From: DATHVR01 sp035461175
GTDB taxonomy: Bacteria; Actinomycetota; Acidimicrobiia; Spongiisociales; ZC4RG35
Reading direction: 5' to 3'
Assembly: GCA_035461175.1 (NCBI GenBank)
Contig: DATHVR010000030.1
Span: 1 to 64,000 of the forward strand
DNA: 64,000 nt
A program made the translations under genes and the position numbers. Under the pieces are notes generated by a model, which was given only the letters and a program-made list of their open reading frames with translations, was not told the origin of the DNA and made no database searches. Shown one piece after another: positions 42,615-50,743 of the stretch (position 1 is its first letter; each line of letters opens with the position of its first letter).

Positions 42615-43508
42615 GGCCATTCCGAAGCGGGCTTCGAAGCGCTCGGCCTTGGTCATGATCTCGCCCGGGAGGGCCATCAGCTTCTCCTGGAGCTCGGAGG
42701 CGGTGGCGTCGAGGCCATCGAGCTCGGGGATGCCCCATTGCCTGAGCAGGGGCATGACGATCGAGTCGTGGTGGATGCGCAGGTTGTACACCCCCGCCTT
42801 GGCGATGTCGATCGAACGGCGCAGGAAGCCCGGGATCCCCACCCCGGGCATCTGGAAGTTCTTGAAGGTGCGATAGATCCCCTCCAGGGCGATAGTGGGC
42901 TGGAGTTCGATCATCGACTGCATCACGCCCTTGTAGAACATGAAGTGGTGGTTCTCGTCGGCGGCGATGTTGCGCATCAACTCGAAGGCGGTCTCGTCCT
43001 CGGTGATCTTGCCCGTGTTGCGATGTGATACCCGGGTGGCGAGTTCCTGGGCCGAGGTGTAGGCGAACAACTCGGCGACGTGACTGAAGTCGGGCTCGTA
43101 GCCGGCGGTCATCGTGGCCATGCGGTCGTCCTCGAGTTCGACCGGGTCACAGTTGCGGCTGGTGAGCAGGTAGGACCGGATGGCGATGGCGTGCTGGCCC
43201 TCCTCGGCGGTCCACAGCCCGTTCCACTCCTTCCACACCGAGCCCTCGGGGAGGTTGGTGTCGAGGATCTGGTGGTAGTAGGGGAGGTTGTCCTCGGTGA
43301 GCAGGTTGAGGACGAGGGAGGTGCGAGCCCGTTCGTTGATGGTGGCCTGAGACTCCTCCCACGGCTCCTTGACGAAGTTCCTCCCCATCTCCCAGGGGAT
43401 GAAGTCGTGGAAGTACCAATGCTTGCGCCGTTCCCGATGCTCGGCGAGAAGACGGGCGACGGTGGGCTCGAGGGCCTCGACGAGTTCGAGATGTTGGTTG
43501 GCGGCCAT
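42612..43508 (-). CDS. acyl-ACP desaturase (stearoyl-ACP desaturase-like)
   Basis: 298 residues from ATG 43508 with AGGAGG upstream. Ferritin-like di-iron ligands: E in LLTEDNLPYYHQ, E-E-G-Q-H in WTAEEGQHAIAI, E in SAQELATRVSHRN, and D-E-N-H-H in NIAADENHHFMFY, the two ExxH-type pairs of plant-type and mycobacterial DesA enzymes. WEMGRNFVKEPW is the usual N-terminal block. It introduces a cis double bond in acyl-ACP, using ferredoxin and O2. Divergent from the HisA-like gene. Confidence 0.92.
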   Translation of the reverse strand: MAANQHLELVEALEPTVARLLAEHRERRKHWYFHDFIPWEMGRNFVKEPWEESQATINERARTSLVLNLLTEDNLPYYHQILDTNLPEGSVWKEWNGLWTAEEGQHAIAIRSYLLTSRNCDPVELEDDRMATMTAGYEPDFSHVAELFAYTSAQELATRVSHRNTGKITEDETAFELMRNIAADENHHFMFYKGVMQSMIELQPTIALEGIYRTFKNFQMPGVGIPGFLRRSIDIAKAGVYNLRIHHDSIVMPLLRQWGIPELDGLDATASELQEKLMALPGEIMTKAERFEARFGMA

Positions 43509-43610
43509 GGGGCCTCCTCGTGTGGGAGATGTTGTCCCTAAGACCCTGCCCCACTTCCAATGGTTACATTCATGTCTTCGCGAGTCGTCAAGTTTCGATA
43601 CGGTAAGCGG

Positions 43611-44618
43611 ATGGATCTCTACGCCCGGGTCAACATTCTCGACGGACGCGCCGTGCGGTTGCCGCGCGGCGACGTCCACGATGCCATCGCTCTCCACAAC
43701 GATCCCTTCGAGCGGGTCATGAACTGGTTCCAGCAAGGAGCCGACCACGTCCACGTCGTCGATCTGGATGCCGCCGCCTTCGGTGACTACAAGAATCGGC
43801 CCCTGATCGACCGGATCCTGGAGGAATCCACCGGCGAAGTACAGCTGGCCGGCGGCATCCGCTCCCACGTCGAGGCGGCCCGTCTCCTGGACCAGGGGGC
43901 GTGGCGGATCGTGATGGGAACCGCGGCCATCGAAGACCAGAACATGGTGTGGGACTTGTGCCGCGACTTCCCCGGGCGGATCGTCGTCTCCCTCGACGTC
44001 CGCCCCGACGAGGAGGTGGCGACCCGGGGGTGGACCAAGAACTCGGGCCGATACCTGGAGGAGGTCCTGATCGAGATGTCCTCCGCCGGGGCCGCCGCCT
44101 TCTTCGTCAGCGAGGTGGGCCGCGACGTCATCACGGAGACCACCAACATCCAGATCCTGGCCGAGGCCCTGGCCACCGTCGAAGAGCCGATCGTGGCCGC
44201 CGGGGGAGTCCGCGACCTCGAGGACCTGCGCCGCCTGCTCTCGCTCTCGATCCACGAGCGCCAGGTCGACGGCGTGGTGGTGGGCCGCGAGGTTACCCAG
44301 GGCCGGTTCACACTGAGCGAGGCCAAGGAAATCATTGCCGCCGGCCCGCCCCGCGTCCCGATCGAAATCTCCGAGCCACGCCAGGAGACCCGCTCCACTC
44401 TGCCGCCGCTGATGGCCGATGCCGCTGCGGCCTACATGCGGGTGGCCGAGATCTCAGAACAGGCGGCCGGCCAGGCCCGAACCGCCGCCCACCACATGCA
44501 GGAGGGCGACGGAAGCACCGGGGCCGCCCATGCCTTCGCCGTCCAGGGCCATCTGGCCTCCGCCCTGGAGCAGATCGAGAACCTGGCCAAGGCGCACGCC
44601 AAGGGGACCCAGCCCTGA
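43611..44618 (+). CDS. HisA-like TIM barrel with altered active site and C-terminal extension
   Basis: 335 residues from ATG 43611 (TACGGT lies 6 nt upstream; an in-frame GTG further up is less likely). The HisA/HisF barrel is clear: DGRAVRLPRGD, HVHVVDLDAAAFG, VQLAGGIRSHVEAARLLDQG, VVSLDVRPDEEVATRGW, PIVAAGGVRDLEDLRRLL. But the first catalytic Asp of HisA (A-x-D-L near residue 8) is Asn here (ARVNILDG), and the usual R-D-G-T phosphate loop reads GRDVITETTN. An ~85-residue helical tail (TLPPLMADAAAAYMRVAEIS to IENLAKAHAKGTQP) is extra. No other his gene is nearby. True HisA activity is doubtful. Confidence 0.75.
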   Translation: MDLYARVNILDGRAVRLPRGDVHDAIALHNDPFERVMNWFQQGADHVHVVDLDAAAFGDYKNRPLIDRILEESTGEVQLAGGIRSHVEAARLLDQGAWRIVMGTAAIEDQNMVWDLCRDFPGRIVVSLDVRPDEEVATRGWTKNSGRYLEEVLIEMSSAGAAAFFVSEVGRDVITETTNIQILAEALATVEEPIVAAGGVRDLEDLRRLLSLSIHERQVDGVVVGREVTQGRFTLSEAKEIIAAGPPRVPIEISEPRQETRSTLPPLMADAAAAYMRVAEISEQAAGQARTAAHHMQEGDGSTGAAHAFAVQGHLASALEQIENLAKAHAKGTQP

Positions 44619-44625
44619 GGGAGGC

Positions 44626-46182
44626 TCAGTCGAGCCGGGTTCGGGACTGCTCCCGCAGGTAGCTGCGCAGGTACCAGGGGCCGCCGCCGCCCGCCCCTGA
44701 CGTGCCCGACCCCTTCCATCCGCCGAAGCTCTGGATGTCCGGCCACGCCCCGGTGGTGGCACCGGCTTCCCGGTTGACGTAGGTGGTGCCCGCCTCGATG
44801 CGATCGAAGAAGTCCTGGATCTCGTCGTCGGACCGGGAGAAGAGGCCGGCGGTGAGGCCGAAGGGGGTGTCGTTGGCCTTTTCCAGTGCCTCCTCGAACG
44901 AGTCGACCGGGCCCACGACCACGAAGGGAACGAACAGTTCCTGGCTCCAGACATAGGAGTCCTCGGGTGCGGCCACGACGGTGGGGGCGACATAGGTCCC
45001 CTTGCCGAACTCGTCGTCGGTGAGTCGCTCGCCGCCCACCAGCACCTCGCCGCCCTTCGCCTTGACGTCGGTCACGGCCTCCTCGAAGCGCTTGACGGCG
45101 GTCTCGTCGATCACAGGGCCGGTGAAAACGTCCCGTTCGAGCGGGTTGCCGACCTTCAACTCGGAGGAACGCTTGCGCAGCCTGTCGACGAAGTCGTCAT
45201 AGACGGAGCGGTCGACGTAGACCCGGGAGCTGGCCGAGCACTTCTGGCCCGAGAACCCGAAGGCGCCCCGCACCACCCCCTCGGCGGCCCGATCCAGATC
45301 GGCCGAGGCGGTGACGATGACCGGGTTCTTTCCGCCCATCTCGGCTACCAGCGGCTTGGGCCGCTTCTCCCGCACCGTCCGGTACAGGTACATGCCCACG
45401 TCGTAGGAGCCGGTGAAGGTGAGCCCGTCGACGTCGTCGTGGTGGGCGAGACGATCCCCCACTTCGTCGCCACCGGTGACGATGTGCAGGGCGCCGGCGG
45501 GAAGTCCGGCCTCTTTCAGCACCCGGTAGAACTCGAGTGACATCAGGGCGCCCTGGTTGGAGGGCTTGATCACGACCGTGTTCCCGGCCAGGAGGGCACC
45601 GATCGAGGGACCCGAGGCGAGAGCCATCGGGAAGTTGAAGGGAGCGATCACCCCCCAGGTTCCGTAGGGCCGCAACACCGACGTGTTCTGTTCCCTGTCC
45701 GACAGCGACGACAGCGGGATCTCGAAGCCGTCGTGCTCGGTGATCTGGCGGGCGTAGTAGCGGAAGAACTCGACCGTCTCGGCCACGTCGCCGAGTGCCT
45801 CCAACCGGCTCTTTCCCACCTCGAAGGCCATCAGGGCCGCCAGGTCGAAGGTGCGCTTCTCCATGATGTCGGCACCCGCCAGCATCAGATCACGGCGCTC
45901 CTGCCACGGCGTGCCCGCCCACTCCACCTCGAAGGCGGCGGCGGCGGCGACGGCGTCGTCCACATCCTCGGCGCGGGCCTGGGCGTAGCGGCCGACGACG
46001 ATGTCCCGATCGATCGGAGAGCGCTCCTCGAACCACTCGTCGGAGGTGCGTTCTTCGCCGTTCACGATCAGGGCGTGGTCCTTGCCGAGTTGGTCCTGCA
46101 CCCGCTCCACGGCGGCGTCGTATGCGGACTGGAGTTCCTCGTTGTCGGCGGACATGGTGGCGTAGGTGATCTTGAAGGCCAT
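44626..46182 (-). CDS. pruA: L-glutamate gamma-semialdehyde dehydrogenase
   Basis: 518 residues from ATG 46182 after AGGAGGAT. It shows the P5CDH features of the ALDH superfamily: GTWGVIAPFNFPMALASGPS, NTVVIKPSNQGAL, VDGLTFTGSYDVGMYLYR, VAEMGGKNPVIVTASADLDR (catalytic Glu), GAFGFSGQKCSASSRVYVDR (nucleophilic Cys) and a C-terminal IQSFGGWKGSGTSGAGGGGP oligomerisation part. It oxidises glutamate semialdehyde to glutamate in proline and arginine catabolism. No proline dehydrogenase is adjacent. Confidence 0.93.
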   Translation of the reverse strand: MAFKITYATMSADNEELQSAYDAAVERVQDQLGKDHALIVNGEERTSDEWFEERSPIDRDIVVGRYAQARAEDVDDAVAAAAAFEVEWAGTPWQERRDLMLAGADIMEKRTFDLAALMAFEVGKSRLEALGDVAETVEFFRYYARQITEHDGFEIPLSSLSDREQNTSVLRPYGTWGVIAPFNFPMALASGPSIGALLAGNTVVIKPSNQGALMSLEFYRVLKEAGLPAGALHIVTGGDEVGDRLAHHDDVDGLTFTGSYDVGMYLYRTVREKRPKPLVAEMGGKNPVIVTASADLDRAAEGVVRGAFGFSGQKCSASSRVYVDRSVYDDFVDRLRKRSSELKVGNPLERDVFTGPVIDETAVKRFEEAVTDVKAKGGEVLVGGERLTDDEFGKGTYVAPTVVAAPEDSYVWSQELFVPFVVVGPVDSFEEALEKANDTPFGLTAGLFSRSDDEIQDFFDRIEAGTTYVNREAGATTGAWPDIQSFGGWKGSGTSGAGGGGPWYLRSYLREQSRTRLD

Positions 46183-46258
46183 TCGATCCTCCTGGTTTTG
46201 AGCGCACTTCCCACAGTAACGAAGGCGCAACCCTGTCGGTCGGGGTAGGTTGACGTCC

Positions 46259-48499
46259 ATGCCCGACGTCGCTTATCGCACCTGTCCGCTGTGCGAGGCC
46301 ACCTGTGGTCTCGAGATTACGCTCGAGAACGGCGCCGTCAAGCGCATCCGTGGCGATCGCCACAACGTGTTCTCCGGAGGATTCATCTGTCCCAAGGGCA
46401 CCACGCTGGGGCGACTCCACGCCGATCCCGATCGTCTCCGGTCTCCCCGCATTCGCCGGGGTGGCGAGGGGTGGGAGGAGGTGTCGTGGGCCGAGGCTTT
46501 CGCCTTCATCGAGAGCCGCTACCGGGCGGTGGTGGAGGCCGGGGGGCGGCAGGCGGCGGCGGCGTATCTGGGCAACCCCAACGTGCATTCCCTCGACAAC
46601 GGGCTGGCGGTCCGTCCCTTCGTCAAGGCTCTCGCCACCCCCAACGTGTTCTCGGCCTCCACCGTCGACCAGATGCCCAAGCACGTCGCCTGCGGCTACA
46701 TGTTCGGGCACCCGGCCACCATCCCCGTCCCCGACATCGATCGCACCGATCATCTGCTGATCCTCGGGGCCAACCCCTACGAGTCCAACGGCAGTCTCGC
46801 CACCGCCCCCGATTGGCCCGGCCGGCTCGAGGCACTGCGAGAGCGGGGCGGCACCCTGGTGGTGGTGGATCCCCGCCGGACCCGTACCGCTCGCGGGGCC
46901 GACCGCCACGTTCCCATCCGCCCCGGCACCGATGCCGCCTTGCTGGTGGCAATGGTCAACCACCTGTTCGCCATCGACGCCGTCGACCCGGCCGCCTTGG
47001 AGATCGCCGACGGCGTCGAGGAGGTGGCCGAGGCGGTGCGCGAGTTCACCCCCGAGTCCGTCGCTGCCTACTGCGGCGTCGATGCCGGCACCGTCCGGTC
47101 ACTCGCCGAGGAACTGGCGGCAGCCGAGCGAGGCGTCGTCTACGGGCGGATCGGAACGCACACCGTCGAGCACGGCACCCTGGCCGCCTGGGCGGTGGAC
47201 GTTCTCAACATCCTGACCGGCAACTTCGATCGTCCCGGCGGCGCCATGTTCCCCCGTCCCCCCCATCTCTCCCCACGGCGCAAGGTCCGTTCCTTCGAAG
47301 TGGGCCGCTGGCGATCCCGGGTGCGGGACCTGCCCGAGGTGATGGGGGAGTTGCCGGTGATCACCCTGGCCGACGAGATCCTCACCGAGGGCGAGGGCCG
47401 GGTACGGGCCCTGTTCGTGGTGGGAGGCAACCCGGTTCTCACCAACCCCGACGCGGGGCGGCTGGAGGAGGCGCTGGCGTCGCTCGACCTCATGGTCTCG
47501 GTGGACCCCTATCTGAACGAGACCTCCCGCTTCGCCGACGTCATCCTTCCCCCGCCGTCGGCCCTGGAACGTCCCCACTATGACCTCGCCTTCACCGGTC
47601 TCAGCGTACGCAACTACGCCATGTTCTCTCCCGTCGTCTTCCCGGCCGGGGGTCCGTCGGAGTTCGACATCCTCGTCACCCTGGCTGCCATCGTGTCGGG
47701 GGCGGGAGCGGATCTCGATCCGGCCGGGCTGGCCCGGGCCAACCTGGAGCGCCCGATCGCGGCAACGGCGGCCGCGCTGGGACGGGAGGTGGACGAGATC
47801 CGGGCCGAGCTGGATCGGTGGGAGGATCCCCGTCTCGCCACGCTCGACCTTATGCTGCGAACCGGCCCCTACGGCGACGCCTTCGGTGCCCGGCCCGACG
47901 GGATCTCGCTCGCCACCCTGGCCGAGCATCCCCACGGTCTCGATCTGGGGCCATTGGAGCCGCGGCGGGAGGAGGCGGTGTCGACGCCGTCGGGACGGGT
48001 GCAGATCGCCCCGTCCGCCATCGTCGCCGACCTTCCCCGGCTCGTCCGGGCCCTGCACCACCCCGATCCCGGAGGAATGCTGATGATCGGTCGCCGGCAA
48101 GTACGCACGGCGAATTCGTGGCTGGGCAACATCGCGGTGCTGGTCCAGGGGCGCAACCGCTGCACACTCCAGATCCACCCCGACGACGCCCGACGGCTGG
48201 GCCTGGAACCGGGAGGAATGGCCGAGGTCACCACGGAGGTGGGCAAGACCACTATTCCGGTGGAGGTGACCGAAGACATCCGCCCGGGGGTGGTCAGCAT
48301 CCCCTACGGATGGGGCCACGACGTCGACGGCGTCGAATTGTCGGTGGCCCGCCGCCATCCCGGCGTCAACGTCAACCTGCTCACCTCCACCGACCGCTTC
48401 GACCCCCTGTCGGGCAACGCCGCCCTCAACGCCGTCCCCGTCACCGTCGGCCCTGCCACCCAAAAAGAAAGGGCGAACCTGAAGACAGCGCGAACCTGA
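46259..48499 (+). CDS. molybdopterin-dependent oxidoreductase
   Basis: 746 residues. An N-terminal 4Fe-4S site at C9, C12, C16 and C44 (RTCPLCEATCG; FICPKG) is followed by Mo-bisPGD domains (GRLHADPDRLRSPRIR, LLILGANPYESNGSLATAP, VVDPRRTRTARGADRHVPIR, VLNILTGNFDRPGGAMFPRP) and the C-terminal molydop-binding barrel (NRCTLQIHPDDARRLGLEPG). The Mo-ligand region reads FSASTVDQMPKHVACGYMFG; the ligand identity is unclear. No Tat signal or partner subunits, so probably a cytosolic single-subunit enzyme of unknown substrate. TAGGTT lies 7 nt before ATG. The last codons (ERANLKTART) are encoded by a 17-bp tandem repeat. Confidence 0.88.
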   Translation: MPDVAYRTCPLCEATCGLEITLENGAVKRIRGDRHNVFSGGFICPKGTTLGRLHADPDRLRSPRIRRGGEGWEEVSWAEAFAFIESRYRAVVEAGGRQAAAAYLGNPNVHSLDNGLAVRPFVKALATPNVFSASTVDQMPKHVACGYMFGHPATIPVPDIDRTDHLLILGANPYESNGSLATAPDWPGRLEALRERGGTLVVVDPRRTRTARGADRHVPIRPGTDAALLVAMVNHLFAIDAVDPAALEIADGVEEVAEAVREFTPESVAAYCGVDAGTVRSLAEELAAAERGVVYGRIGTHTVEHGTLAAWAVDVLNILTGNFDRPGGAMFPRPPHLSPRRKVRSFEVGRWRSRVRDLPEVMGELPVITLADEILTEGEGRVRALFVVGGNPVLTNPDAGRLEEALASLDLMVSVDPYLNETSRFADVILPPPSALERPHYDLAFTGLSVRNYAMFSPVVFPAGGPSEFDILVTLAAIVSGAGADLDPAGLARANLERPIAATAAALGREVDEIRAELDRWEDPRLATLDLMLRTGPYGDAFGARPDGISLATLAEHPHGLDLGPLEPRREEAVSTPSGRVQIAPSAIVADLPRLVRALHHPDPGGMLMIGRRQVRTANSWLGNIAVLVQGRNRCTLQIHPDDARRLGLEPGGMAEVTTEVGKTTIPVEVTEDIRPGVVSIPYGWGHDVDGVELSVARRHPGVNVNLLTSTDRFDPLSGNAALNAVPVTVGPATQKERANLKTART

Positions 48500-48523
48500 A
48501 GACAATGCGAACCTGAGGTTCGG
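48473..48523. repeat. 17-bp tandem repeat (three units)
   Basis: GCGAACCTGAAGACA plus two bases, beginning at 48473, 48490 and 48507; the third unit changes to GCGAACCTGAGGTTCGG and becomes the palindrome of the family B element. The first two units encode the C-terminal tail and stop of the molybdopterin enzyme, so the repeat has extended into coding sequence. Confidence 0.65.
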
Positions 48524-48560
48524 CTGTACCGCCACGGTGCAAAAGTCTCTCGAGAACGAG
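48507..48560. repeat. dispersed palindromic repeat, family B copy 2 (inverted)
   Basis: GCGAACCTGAGGTTCGG, then TGTACCG-CCA-CGGTGCA, then an AAAAG...CTCTCGAGAACGAG head. Its reverse complement aligns with the copy at 32852 along its whole length. It faces copy 3 at 48588, forming an inverted pair ahead of metY. Confidence 0.75.
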
Positions 48561-48587
48561 GGGCGGTCGGTCCATGCCCATGAACCT

Positions 48588-48633
48588 GAGAGAGTTCTGT
48601 ACCGCCTCGGTACAAAAGAACCTGAGGTTCGCG
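48588..48633. repeat. dispersed palindromic repeat, family B copy 3
   Basis: GAGAGAGTTCTGTACC followed by TGTACCG-CCT-CGGTACA (perfect 7-bp arms) and GAACCT-G-AGGTTC. Same orientation as copy 1. It ends just before TAGCCT (48635-48640), the likely metY -10, so the second palindrome occupies the position of a -35/-10 spacer. Confidence 0.75.
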
Positions 48634-48649
48634 TTAGCCTCCCCGGAGC

Positions 48650-49951
48650 ATGAGCGAGGAGATCAGGCCGGATCGGCTCGGGTTCGAGACCCTTGCATTG
48701 CACGCCGGGGTCGAGCCCGATCCCCGCACCGGCGCCTCCAACGTCCCCATCTACCTCTCCTCGTCGTTCGTGTTTGAGGATGCCGACCACGCCGCCTCCC
48801 TCTTCAACCTCGAGATACCAGGCCACATCTACAGCCGCATCTCCAACCCGACCGTGGCCGCCTTCGAGGAGCGGATGGCGGCGCTGGAGGGCGGCGTCGG
48901 CGCGGTGGCCACGGCCTCGGGCCAGGCCGCCCTGGTGCTGGTGGCCACCACCCTGTGTGAGTCCGGGAGCCACATCGTCGCCTCCAAGTCGCTGTACGGG
49001 GGGACGATCAACTTCTTGGCCCACACCCTGCCCCGCTTCGGGATCACCACCACCTTCGTCGATCCGGCCCGCCCTGAGGCGGTGGAGGAGGCGGTCACCG
49101 ACGCCACGCGTTTCGTCCTGGCGGAGACTGTGGGCAATCCCACCATGCGGGTGGCCGATCTCCCGGCGCTGGCCGAGGTGTCCCACCGCCACGGTCTCCC
49201 CCTCGTGGTCGACAACACCTTTCCCACCCCCTACTTGTGCCGACCGGTCGAATGGGGAGCCGACATCGTCTTCCATTCGGCCACCAAGCACATCTCGGGT
49301 CATGGCTCGGTGATCGGGGGAGTGGTGGTGGACGGCGGCGGCTTCGACTGGCAAGCCTCGGGTCGGTTCCCGTCCCTGACCGAGCCCTATGCCCCCTATG
49401 GCGGGATCGTCTTCACCGACCAGTTCGGAACCGCCGCCTTCGCCGCTCGGGCGCGAGCGGAGGGAATCCGTGACTTCGGAGCATGCATGTCGCCCGAGGT
49501 GGCCTATCGCCTTCTGGAGGGTCTGGAAACGCTGCCGGCACGGATGGACCGCCACGTGGCCAACGCCGTCCGGGTGGCCAGGTACCTGGCTTCGGCCGAG
49601 GGAGTCGCCTCTGTCTCCTACCCGGGCCTCGACTCCCACCCCGATCACGATCTGGCGGCCCGGCTGCTGCCGCAGGGAGCGGGCTCGATCATGTCGTTCG
49701 TCCTTACCGGAGGGCGCGATGCCGGGCGTCGCTGCATCGAGTCCCTGCGCCTCTTCTCCCACCTCGCCAATGTCGGCGACTCCCGATCGCTGGTGATCCA
49801 CCCGGCCAGCACCACCCACGCCCAGCTCGGCCCCCAGGCGATGGCGGCGGCCGGCATCGACGCCGGGCTGGTGCGACTGTCGGTGGGCCTGGAGGACCCC
49901 GATGACCTCATCGCCGATCTCGCCCGCGGGCTGCGGGCCGCCACCCGGTGA
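48650..49951 (+). CDS. metY: O-acetylhomoserine sulfhydrylase-type PLP enzyme
   Basis: 433 residues, Cys/Met-metabolism PLP family: FETLALHAGVEPDPRTGASN (the typical opening), HIYSRISNPTVAAFEERMAA, LAETVGNPTMRVADLPALAE, LPLVVDNTFPTPYLCRPVEW and IVFHSATKHISGHGSVIGGV, where Lys in S-A-T-K-H binds PLP. The C-terminus has NVGDSRSLVIHPASTTHAQL. The length and A-x-H-A-G-x-x-P-D-P opening favour MetY over MetB. MetX, encoded two genes downstream, makes its substrate. Confidence 0.9.
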   Translation: MSEEIRPDRLGFETLALHAGVEPDPRTGASNVPIYLSSSFVFEDADHAASLFNLEIPGHIYSRISNPTVAAFEERMAALEGGVGAVATASGQAALVLVATTLCESGSHIVASKSLYGGTINFLAHTLPRFGITTTFVDPARPEAVEEAVTDATRFVLAETVGNPTMRVADLPALAEVSHRHGLPLVVDNTFPTPYLCRPVEWGADIVFHSATKHISGHGSVIGGVVVDGGGFDWQASGRFPSLTEPYAPYGGIVFTDQFGTAAFAARARAEGIRDFGACMSPEVAYRLLEGLETLPARMDRHVANAVRVARYLASAEGVASVSYPGLDSHPDHDLAARLLPQGAGSIMSFVLTGGRDAGRRCIESLRLFSHLANVGDSRSLVIHPASTTHAQLGPQAMAAAGIDAGLVRLSVGLEDPDDLIADLARGLRAATR

Positions 49952-50706
49952 CGGTCTACGTCCACACCGGAGGAAAACCCGATGCCGAGGGGCCCCCGGT
50001 GGTCTTCCTCCACGGTGCCGGCGGCGATCATACGGTGTGGCGGTTCCAGACCCGCCGGCTGGCACATCACGGCTATCACGTCCTTGCTCCCGATCTGCCC
50101 GGCCACGGCGGGAGCGATGGCGAACCGCGGGAATCGATCGAGGCTTGGAGTGATTGGTTCCTGTCGTTTCTCGACGAGCGATTGGATCGGCCGGCGACGG
50201 TCCTGGGCCATTCCATGGGAGGGTTGATCGCCATGCAATCCGCCGTCCACCATCCCGACCCTTTCGAGCGGCTGGTGCTGGTGGGCAGCGGGCGCTCGAT
50301 GCCGGTCCATCCCCGCTTGGTGGAGGCGGCTCGCCACGATCCCGCCCTGGCGGCCGCGCTGATCTCGGGGTGGTCACTGCCCGCCGCCGATCGCGGCGGC
50401 CACCCCGAGCCGGGCACCTGGCAAAAGGGCGGGATCGAGTGGCTGATCACCCGCAGCCGACCCGGTGTCCTGGCGACTGATCTGGCCGCCTGTTCGGCCT
50501 GCGATGTGCTGGTCGAGGAGATCCAGGTCCCGACCGAGGTCGTGATCGGATCCGACGACCGGATGGTGGGCCGCCGAGCCGGCGAGCAGCTGGCAGCCGC
50601 CATCCCCGGAGCCGCCTTTCACCTGATCGAAGGGGCCGGTCACGATCCGATGGTGCAGATGCCCCGGACTTTCAACCGGCTGCTCGACTCGTTCCTCGGC
50701 GTCTGA
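49948..50706 (+). CDS. alpha/beta hydrolase
   Basis: 252 residues from GTG 49948 overlapping the metY stop (GTGA). VVFLHGAGGDHTVWRFQTRR is the oxyanion-hole H-G segment, TVLGHSMGGLIAMQSAVHHP the nucleophile elbow (G-H-S-M-G), VVIGSDDRMVG carries the acidic residue and LIEGAGHDPMVQMP the His. Full triad present. It sits between MetY and MetX in one transcription unit; a role in methionine synthesis is possible but not shown. Confidence 0.9.
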   Translation: MTVYVHTGGKPDAEGPPVVFLHGAGGDHTVWRFQTRRLAHHGYHVLAPDLPGHGGSDGEPRESIEAWSDWFLSFLDERLDRPATVLGHSMGGLIAMQSAVHHPDPFERLVLVGSGRSMPVHPRLVEAARHDPALAAALISGWSLPAADRGGHPEPGTWQKGGIEWLITRSRPGVLATDLAACSACDVLVEEIQVPTEVVIGSDDRMVGRRAGEQLAAAIPGAAFHLIEGAGHDPMVQMPRTFNRLLDSFLGV

Positions 50707-50743
50707 CGGGAAGGTCGAGGCCCGGTACCGTGTTGGCCTCACC

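Noticed and set aside
47099..50377. Very long minus-strand open frame (over 1000 codons)
   Set aside because: It is antisense to the molybdopterin enzyme, metY and the hydrolase; composition is typical of a GC-rich shadow frame, and the plus-strand genes have clear motifs.
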